Origin: Clostridiales bacterium
GTDB lineage: Bacteria > Bacillota > Clostridia > Peptostreptococcales > Anaerovoracaceae
Direction of reading: 5' to 3'
Length of the DNA: 64,000 nt
Assembly: GCA_015243575.1 (NCBI GenBank)
Contig: CP042469.1
Span: 4,306,929-4,370,928, forward strand
The translations under genes were made by a program, and so were the position numbers. Below are positions 58,551 through 64,000 of this stretch, piece after piece. The notes beneath the pieces are model-generated. The model worked only from the letters and a program-made list of their open reading frames with translations, had not been told where the DNA came from and did no database searches. The stretch's first letter is position 1; each line of letters opens with the position of its first letter.

Positions 58551-58581
58551 AAAGCCGAAGACTATGTCTTCGGCTTTTTAT
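58551..58581 (+). terminator. Intrinsic terminator after the collagen gene
   Basis: AAAGCCGAAGAC-tat-GTCTTCGGCTTTTT: perfect stem and T-run. Confidence 0.92.
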
Positions 58582-58660
58582 CCAGCAGGAATGGCCGCTT
58601 TTTTTGCCGGAGGCAAATCGTTCTGCTGCCGGGAGAAGTATTAACGATAAGGGGGATAAG

Positions 58661-59743
58661 ATGAGCGGATATAAAATATGTGTATATGCAATATGTAAGA
58701 ATGAAGAGAGTTTTGTGGATCGATGGATGGACTCTGTAGGTGAGGCGGATGTTGTAGTTGTAACAGATACCGGCTCAACGGATGGTACCGTGGAACGGCT
58801 GAGATCAAGAGGTGCGATTGTCTACACCGAATCCATCCTTCCATGGCGGTTTGATACAGCGAGAAATGCAGCGCTTGGACATGTTCCCGAGGACGTGGAT
58901 ATTTGCGTTTCAAATGATTTGGATGAAATCTTTGAGCCGGGCTGGAGAAAAAAGCTGGAAGATGCATGGCAGCCGTTTCATACACGGGCACGCTACCTTT
59001 TTACATGGACTTTCAACAGTGACGGAACGCCAAAAAAACAATTCCCTATGGAGAAGGCCCACCGTAGAATGGGATACAAATGGATTCATCCGGTTCATGA
59101 GATACTGCAATTCACCGGCGAGGGAGAAGAACAGTCGGTATGGGTTCCTGGAATGGTGCTGAACCACTATCCTGATACCTCCAAGCCGAGATCGCAGTAT
59201 CTGCCGCTGCTTGAACTTTCAGCCGAAGAAAATCCCACAGATGACAGAACTATATTCTGGCTGGGAAGAGAATACATGTATTATAAAATGTATGAAAAGT
59301 GTATTGAAACGCTTGAGAAGCATCTGCAGCTCCCCAGTGCGCACTGGGATGAGGAACGCTGCGCGTCAATGAGATTTATCGCAAAAAGCTACACGGCACT
59401 GAATGATAGAACCAGAGCGAAGGAATGGCTGTACAAGGCAATTGCTGAATGCCCCCGCGTCAGAGAACCGTATTATCAATTGGCGAGAATGGGATATGAG
59501 GAAGGCGATTGGCCCTTGGTCTATTTAATGGTAGAGATGACACTGAAAATAACGCAAAAAACAGGAAGCTATTTAGTAGAGCCTGAAGCCTGGGACTATG
59601 CTCCCTATGATCTGGGGGCAATTAGCTGCTATCGACTGGGGCTTTACCAGAAATCCTACGAATATGGAAAGAAGGCGTGCGAACTGGCACCGGATCATGA
59701 ACGCCTTAAGAGTAATCTTCAGATGATTGAAAAAATGATCTAA
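58661..59743 (+). CDS. Family-2 glycosyltransferase with TPR-like C-terminus (copy 1)
   Basis: 360 residues from ATG 58661 (GGGGGAT upstream; 58604 has none). GT2 start KICVYAICKNEESFVDRWMDSV, VVTDTGSTDGTVERL, WRFDTARNAAL, and D-x-D in SNDLDEIFEPGW. C-terminal helical repeats with AEENPTDDRTIFWLGREYMYYKMYEKCIETLEKHL and AKEWLYKAIAECPRVREPYYQLARMGYEEGDW are TPR-like. Such GT2-TPR enzymes glycosylate exosporium collagen proteins in Bacillus/Clostridium. Directly follows the BclA-like gene and precedes a paralogue. Cytoplasmic. Confidence 0.88.
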   Translation: MSGYKICVYAICKNEESFVDRWMDSVGEADVVVVTDTGSTDGTVERLRSRGAIVYTESILPWRFDTARNAALGHVPEDVDICVSNDLDEIFEPGWRKKLEDAWQPFHTRARYLFTWTFNSDGTPKKQFPMEKAHRRMGYKWIHPVHEILQFTGEGEEQSVWVPGMVLNHYPDTSKPRSQYLPLLELSAEENPTDDRTIFWLGREYMYYKMYEKCIETLEKHLQLPSAHWDEERCASMRFIAKSYTALNDRTRAKEWLYKAIAECPRVREPYYQLARMGYEEGDWPLVYLMVEMTLKITQKTGSYLVEPEAWDYAPYDLGAISCYRLGLYQKSYEYGKKACELAPDHERLKSNLQMIEKMI

Positions 59744-59761
59744 AATAGAGGGGGGAATAAT

Positions 59762-60859
59762 GTGAGTAGCTATAAGGTCTGTGTATACGCGATATGTAAG
59801 AATGAAGAACATTTCGTGGATCGATGGATGGATTCCATGAAAGAGGCTGATGAGATTGTCGTCACAGATACGGGTTCCAGCGACGGTACTGTTGAGAAGC
59901 TCGAGGCCAGAGGAGCCAAGGTATTTGTAAATGCCGTTTCTCCGTGGAGATTTGATGTGGCCAGGAATCTTTCGCTGGATCATGTACCGGAGGATGCGGA
60001 TATCTGTGTCTGCACCGATCTGGATGAAATCTTTGAACCGGGATGGAGGGGGAAGCTGGAGGAGGCATGGATTCCCGATGCGACTCAGGGGCGATATCTA
60101 TACAATTGGAGCTTAAAAAGTGATGGAAGCCCGGACATTCAATTTAATTACTTTAAGGTTCATGCGAGGAGTGGATTTCGGTGGAAGCATCCCATTCATG
60201 AATGCCTGGAGTATATTGGTAAAAGCCCTGAAAAGAAGGTTTACATTCACGGAATGGTACTGAACCATTATCCGGATGCCGCCAAGGCAAGAGGATCCTA
60301 TCTGACTTTGCTGGAACTGGCAGTTCAAGAGGATCCGAGCTCTGACCGGATGACCTATTATTTGGGCAGAGAATATATGTATCGGGCAAATTGGGAGCGA
60401 TGTATCGAGACTTTGAAGAAACATCTTTCTTTGCCCAGTGCGACTTGGAAGGATGAACGGTGTGCTTCCATGCGATGGATTGCCAAAGCATACTTTAAAC
60501 TTGGAAACACTGGGGAAGCTTACGCATGGTATTACAGAGCAATTGCCGAATGCCCGACTATGAGAGAGCCTTATGTAGAATTTGCCCAAATAGGATATGA
60601 ACTGAAGGATTGGCCTCTTGTCTTTTTTATGACAACAGAGGCGCTCAAGATCAAGAGCAGGTCTGCTACCTATGTGAATATGGGCTATTGCTGGGATCAC
60701 ACACCGGAAGATTTGGCTGCCATTGGTTGTTACCGGATCGGACTTTATGCCAAATCTCTAGCACACGCAAAGGAGGCTTTGCAGATCAGTCCAGAAAATG
60801 AAAGACTGAAGAATAATCTAAAGCTGATAGAGGATAAACTGCACGAAGTCAATGGGTAA
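59762..60859 (+). CDS. Family-2 glycosyltransferase with TPR-like C-terminus (copy 2)
   Basis: 365 residues from GTG 59762 (GAGGGGGG six bases upstream; an ATG overlapping it is out of frame). Same architecture as copy 1: KVCVYAICKNEEHFVDRWMDSM, VTDTGSSDGTVEKL, CTDLDEIFEPGW, YYLGREYMYRANWERCIETLKKHL. Clearly a tandem duplication, about half of the positions identical by eye. Two paralogues suggest sequential additions or different sugars on the collagen-like protein. Confidence 0.88.
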   Translation: MSSYKVCVYAICKNEEHFVDRWMDSMKEADEIVVTDTGSSDGTVEKLEARGAKVFVNAVSPWRFDVARNLSLDHVPEDADICVCTDLDEIFEPGWRGKLEEAWIPDATQGRYLYNWSLKSDGSPDIQFNYFKVHARSGFRWKHPIHECLEYIGKSPEKKVYIHGMVLNHYPDAAKARGSYLTLLELAVQEDPSSDRMTYYLGREYMYRANWERCIETLKKHLSLPSATWKDERCASMRWIAKAYFKLGNTGEAYAWYYRAIAECPTMREPYVEFAQIGYELKDWPLVFFMTTEALKIKSRSATYVNMGYCWDHTPEDLAAIGCYRIGLYAKSLAHAKEALQISPENERLKNNLKLIEDKLHEVNG

Positions 60860-60890
60860 CGCTGCCCGGCTGCTCATAAGGAATGACATT

Positions 60891-60929
60891 GAGAATTTTG
60901 CTGCTCCATTCGGCAAAATTCTCTTTTTC
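60891..60929 (+). terminator. Intrinsic terminator after the glycosyltransferases
   Basis: GAGAATTTTGC / GCAAAATTCTC perfect 11-bp stem, then TTTTTCG. Confidence 0.93.
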
Positions 60930-60973
60930 GTTAGTTGCCCTGATGGGAAAGGTCATTTCAGCAAATATTTGAA

Positions 60974-61004
60974 TCTTCTTGCAGAATATTAACTGAAAAA
61001 GATA
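60974..61004 (+). promoter_or_regulatory. Promoter of the asparaginase gene
   Basis: TTGCAG, 18-bp spacer, TATAAT in the stretch before about 61004. A following leader contains AAAAACC/GGTTTTT and ACCATTTAATTGGT inverted repeats of unknown role, then GGAGG. Confidence 0.5.
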
Positions 61005-61099
61005 TAATCATAGTAAGATAACAATTAGGGTGAACTGAAAAACCATTTAATTGGTAAGGAGGTTTTTCATTCCCCATGAAATGGTAGGGATGGAGGAGT

Positions 61100-62119
61100 A
61101 TGAGAAAAAAGGTTTGTTTGCTCCATACTGGTGGCACCATTGGTATGGCACGCACAGAATATGGATATGCACCGAAGAGAGGGTTCATGCAGAGCATCCT
61201 TTCCGAAATGGGCGAATTGAAATCAGAAGAGGTTCCGGAATTTGACCTGATTGAGTATGACCCTTTATTGGATTCTTCCAATATTTCCGTTCGGGAATGG
61301 GTCAAAATTGCAAAAGATATCAAAGAAAAGTACGATTTATATGACGGTTTTGTCATTCTCCATGGAACAGATACCATGGCATATACGGCATCAGCACTTT
61401 CTTTCATGCTGGAGGGGCTTGCCAAACCAGTCATTCTTACGGGATCACAGATTCCGCTCTGTGAAATCAGAAATGATGCACGGGATAATTTGATTACCGC
61501 CTTAATGATTGCAGGGCATTACCATGTTCCGGAGGTTTGCTTGTTTTTTGGCAACGAGCTCTACCGTGGAAACCGTGCAACGAAAATCAGTGCAGATGAT
61601 CTGATTGCTTTTGGATCTCCCAATTATCCGCCGCTGCTGGAGGCTGGAGTAAGAATCACCATCAATAACAATGTACTGAAAGAAGCAGGCGATGAATTGA
61701 TTCTGTCAGAATTCAAAGAAAACCAAATCGCAGTTTTGAAAATTTTTCCGGGAATACAATTTGAGATCTTTGAAAACATCATGACTGAAAAACTAAAAGG
61801 GATTGTGTTTGAAGCTTTTGGTGCAGGAAATATTCCTGAAAGCCACGGCTCTCTGGAAAGAATCCTGAAAAAGGCAGAATCAAACGGGACGGTCATTGTG
61901 GTATGTACCCAATGTTTAAGAGGTTCCGCAATGATCGGTCAGTATGCGACAAGCATGAGCTTTGCAAATGCAGGAGCGGTAGGCGGATATGATATGACAG
62001 TGGAGGCTGCTGTGGCAAAGCTGTACTACCTGCTGAGCAAAGATTACGATCTGGATCAGGTAAAGCGCTTAATGGCAACAAATCTGAGGGGCGAGATGAG
62101 CCTCTATAAGATGAGCTGA
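61100..62119 (+). CDS. ansA: Type I asparaginase
   Basis: 339 residues. First catalytic motif LLHTGGTIGMA with nucleophile Thr13; second motif ILHGTDTMAYTASAL with Thr/Asp; then ILTGSQIPLCEIRNDARDNLITAL typical of cytoplasmic asparaginases. No signal peptide, so probably cytoplasmic type I. GATGGAGGAGT RBS. Hydrolyses asparagine to aspartate and ammonia, which links to the aspartase-like and racemase genes of the window. The racemase gene lies 180 bp downstream. Confidence 0.95.
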   Translation: MRKKVCLLHTGGTIGMARTEYGYAPKRGFMQSILSEMGELKSEEVPEFDLIEYDPLLDSSNISVREWVKIAKDIKEKYDLYDGFVILHGTDTMAYTASALSFMLEGLAKPVILTGSQIPLCEIRNDARDNLITALMIAGHYHVPEVCLFFGNELYRGNRATKISADDLIAFGSPNYPPLLEAGVRITINNNVLKEAGDELILSEFKENQIAVLKIFPGIQFEIFENIMTEKLKGIVFEAFGAGNIPESHGSLERILKKAESNGTVIVVCTQCLRGSAMIGQYATSMSFANAGAVGGYDMTVEAAVAKLYYLLSKDYDLDQVKRLMATNLRGEMSLYKMS

Positions 62120-62299
62120 AAATAAGACATGCGTGTCAGTTTAATAATAAAAAAAGAAACACCGGTGTCGATTTGGCCCTGGATAAAGAAACGACGCAAA
62201 TGACGCTTTTGCGCGATGGCTGCAATAGAAAGGATTTAAGCGTCTAAGGCAATATGAAAATTATAAAACAGGTTAAAATAAAACCAGAAAGAGGTGGAT

Positions 62300-62998
62300 A
62301 TGAAAACAATCGGTTTGATCGGAGGGATGAGCTGGGAGAGTACGGTTACATACTATCAGGTTATCAATGAAGTGATCAAAGAAAAGCTCGGCGGATTTCA
62401 TTCCGCAAAGATCCTTCTATACAGCGTAGATTTTCATGAGATCGAAGCTGCCATGGCTGAAAATGATTGGGAAAGAGGGACTGAAATTCTTATCGATGCA
62501 GCAGAGAGACTTGAGCGTGGAGGAGCAGATTTCATCGTGATTTGCACGAACACCTGGCATAAGGCAGCGGAACAGATTCGGGAAAAGGTCACAATACCGG
62601 TGCTTCATGTGGCCGAGTTGATTGCAGATGAGTTGAAAGAAAGAGGCCTTAATACTGCCGCTCTGCTTGGCACCAGATATACCATGGAACAGAACTTTTA
62701 CAGAAACAAGCTCGAGGAGTACGGAATTAAAGTGATGATCCCTGACGAGGAGGAGCGTGATGATATCAATCGAATTATTTTTGAAGAACTGTGCCTTGGA
62801 ACCATTTCGGCGGATTCGAAGGAACGTTATCTCAGAATTATTGATCAGTTGATGCAGCGGGGCGCGGAGGGTATTGTTCTCGGTTGTACGGAAATCGGGC
62901 TTTTGATCCAGCAAGGAGATACAAAAGCACCTCTTTTGGATACTGCAGTAATTCATGCAAGAAGAGCTGCTCTGTATTCTATACAAACATCTTTGTAG
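62300..62998 (+). CDS. Aspartate/glutamate racemase-family protein
   Basis: 232 residues from ATG 62300 (GAGGTGG upstream; GTG 62294 overlaps the RBS). Asp/Glu racemase motifs: TIGLIGGMSWESTVTYYQVIN, the first catalytic Cys82 in VICTNTWHK, and the second in VLGCTEIGLL, so both bases are present. YgeA/RacX-like group, which can act on broad amino acids. Cofactor-independent. Its position after asparaginase suggests D-aspartate metabolism. Confidence 0.93.
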   Translation: MKTIGLIGGMSWESTVTYYQVINEVIKEKLGGFHSAKILLYSVDFHEIEAAMAENDWERGTEILIDAAERLERGGADFIVICTNTWHKAAEQIREKVTIPVLHVAELIADELKERGLNTAALLGTRYTMEQNFYRNKLEEYGIKVMIPDEEERDDINRIIFEELCLGTISADSKERYLRIIDQLMQRGAEGIVLGCTEIGLLIQQGDTKAPLLDTAVIHARRAALYSIQTSL

Positions 62999-63014
62999 TT
63001 TGGAGGATTCAATT

Positions 63015-63341
63015 ATGGACTGGAAATTTGTACTTGCACTGATCTTTGCTCTGATTGTAGCAGTCTTTGCGCTTCAGAATGCAGGAGCTGTTGATATTAG
63101 CTTTCTGACGTTTGAACTTACCATTTCTCAGGCGCTTGTAATTCTCATATCGGCCGTCTTCGGAGCTTTGGTCGTTTTGCTTCTCAGCTTGGTGCGCTGG
63201 ATTAAAGGGCAGGCAAAACTAAAGAATTTATCGAAGACCGTAACGGGTCTGGAGCAGGAAAACAAGCAGCTCAGGATGAAACTTGAGCATCTTGAAATTG
63301 TAGAAAATGAAAAAATTGACCTAGAAAAAATTCCCCATTGA
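63015..63341 (+). CDS. LapA-like (DUF1049) membrane protein
   Basis: 108 residues from ATG 63015, with GGAGG upstream. Two transmembrane helices (about 3-20 and 37-60) separated by QNAGAVDISFLTFELTISQALVIL, the DUF1049/LapA pattern, and a C-terminal coiled coil (LKNLSKTVTGLEQENKQLRMKLEHLEIVENEKIDLEK). In other bacteria LapA family proteins affect LPS assembly; in Firmicutes the role is unknown. Probably cotranscribed with the racemase (17 bp gap). Confidence 0.85.
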   Translation: MDWKFVLALIFALIVAVFALQNAGAVDISFLTFELTISQALVILISAVFGALVVLLLSLVRWIKGQAKLKNLSKTVTGLEQENKQLRMKLEHLEIVENEKIDLEKIPH

Positions 63342-63384
63342 CACAAATGAATATCCATGGTAGCATGAACGCAATTGAATCGAT

Positions 63385-63491
63385 TCTTCAGGGCGGGGTG
63401 TAATTCCCCACCGGTGGTATAGCCCACGAGCCGTAAGGCATGATTCGGTGTAACTCCGAAGCCGACAGTATAGTCTGGATGAAAGAAGAAG
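63385..63491 (+). ncRNA. FMN riboswitch (RFN element)
   Basis: Conserved RFN pieces in order: CTTCAGGGCGGGGTGTAATTCCCCACCGGTGGTATAGCCCACGAG split over the first helices, then GATTCGGTGTAACTCCGAAGCCGACAGTATAGTCTGGATGAAAGAAG. All hallmark segments (GGTG-AATTCCC-ACCGG, AGCCC-CGAG, CCGACAGT, AGTCTGGATG) are present. FMN binding favours termination ahead of ribD, repressing riboflavin synthesis. Confidence 0.96.
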
Positions 63492-63526
63492 TTAAACATA
63501 CGGTTACCCCGTAGTGAAGACATTTG

Positions 63527-63560
63527 CTCTGGAATATTTTATATATTTCAGAGTTTTTTG
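63527..63560 (+). terminator. Terminator 1 downstream of FMN riboswitch
   Basis: CTCTGGAA / TTTCAGAG imperfect 8-bp stem, then TTTTTTG. Confidence 0.65.
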
Positions 63561-63593
63561 TTTAAACTAACTTTGAACTGTGTGATAGCTAGG

Positions 63594-63620
63594 CCCTGAA
63601 CTTATGTTCAGGGTTTTTTG
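63594..63620 (+). terminator. Terminator 2 downstream of FMN riboswitch
   Basis: CCCTGAAC-ttat-GTTCAGGG perfect 8-bp stem, then TTTTTTG. The classic expression-platform type. Confidence 0.88.
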
Positions 63621-63678
63621 TTTGGGAAACACTGATTCATTATATCTTCAGAAGTTACCGAATGGGAGGGATGAACGA

Positions 63679-64000
63679 ATGTGTGAGAGGACTGCGGCGA
63701 AATTGGATGAAACATTTATGGCAAGAGCGATTGAACTTGCTAGACGGGGTGAGGGAAAAACTGCTCCTAATCCTCTTGTGGGTGCAATTCTTGTGAAGAA
63801 TGGGTGCGTTATTGGAGAGGGATGGCATGAGTGCTTCGGGCAGGCACATGCTGAGGTAAATGTGATTCGCAATGCAAAAAAAAATCATAAAGACCCGTCG
63901 GGCTCCACTCTTTACGTAAATCTGGAACCCTGCTGCCACTATGGAAAAACGCCTCCATGTACAGAGTTGATCATAAAGAGCGGGATCATACGAGTCGTGA
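63679..64000 (+). CDS. ribD: Riboflavin biosynthesis deaminase RibD (5' part, cut by window edge)
   Basis: First 107 codons from ATG 63679 (GGGAGGG eight bases upstream). Deaminase domain: MARAIELARRGEGKTAPNPLVGAILVKNG, zinc ligand in AHAE, then NLEPCCHYGKTPPC with the second and third ligands (PC-C-x8-PPC). Deaminates the pyrimidine intermediate of riboflavin synthesis; the reductase domain lies outside the window. Controlled by the FMN riboswitch upstream. Confidence 0.95.
   Translation, partial: MCERTAAKLDETFMARAIELARRGEGKTAPNPLVGAILVKNGCVIGEGWHECFGQAHAEVNVIRNAKKNHKDPSGSTLYVNLEPCCHYGKTPPCTELIIKSGIIRVV

Overview
The window reads as chromosomal DNA of an anaerobic, spore-forming Firmicute, most likely a Clostridia-class amino-acid or sugar fermenter. 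The grounds are the [FeFe]-hydrogenase maturase HydF, a flavodiiron protein with a rubredoxin-containing acyl-CoA dehydrogenase, AGGAGG-type ribosome binding sites throughout, many strong intrinsic terminators, ZTP/THF/FMN riboswitches, and a BclA-like collagenous (spore-surface type) protein. No rRNA, tRNA, insertion sequence, prophage or CRISPR array was seen. The assignment to class is inference; the genus cannot be read from the sequence.

Layout. (1) 1-13994: a sugar/polyol catabolism island. Leftward genes: phosphotriesterase-like hydrolase (cut by the window edge), cupin phosphoglucose isomerase, AroE-like dehydrogenase, SMP-30 lactonase. Rightward genes: ROK regulator, two zinc polyol dehydrogenases, a complete ribose-type ABC importer, an aldo/keto reductase and a D-allulose 3-epimerase-like enzyme. 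No sugar kinase is present, so free rare sugars or polyols are probably oxidised, reduced and epimerised before phosphorylation elsewhere. (2) 14229-23273: a VOC protein, then a complete branched-chain amino-acid ABC system (Liv-type) and a complete polar amino-acid ABC system. (3) 23474-29406: HDOD protein, DUF2500 protein, an OhrR-glutathione peroxidase pair with a recognisable OhrR-type double operator, an M23 peptidase-like membrane protein, a membrane-anchored LuxR regulator and an alpha/beta hydrolase. (4) 29411-33491: a leftward surface-glycan operon (CapE, CapF, two glycosyltransferases). (5) 33720-34760: a promoter, a ZTP riboswitch, a THF riboswitch and a folate-type ECF S component, the most striking regulatory arrangement in the window. 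(6) 34899-42208: hydF plus an aspartase-like gene, a TerC protein with a coupled 34-residue basic peptide, NudC, a GGDEF protein, and a TetR-led small-gene cluster. (7) 42319-46086: flavodiiron protein, a triple-domain acyl-CoA dehydrogenase/EtfA/rubredoxin fusion, and an Rrf2 regulator with two matching operators. (8) 46262-52784: ALDH, MerR regulator, zinc alcohol dehydrogenase, SCP2-like protein and split transketolase. (9) 53012-64000: zinc ribbon, Crp/Fnr and AraC-type regulators, endonuclease IV, the collagen-like glycoprotein with two tandem glycosyltransferases, asparaginase, Asp/Glu racemase, a LapA-like membrane protein, and an FMN riboswitch ahead of ribD (cut by the right edge).

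The leading candidates for something new are the tandem ZTP+THF riboswitch leader of the folate transporter, the ACAD-EtfA-rubredoxin fusion next to a flavodiiron oxidase under a probable Fe-S Rrf2 sensor, and the kinase-less rare-sugar island with its AroE-like and phosphotriesterase-like members. All function calls come from reading motifs and remembered family features; no database search was run.
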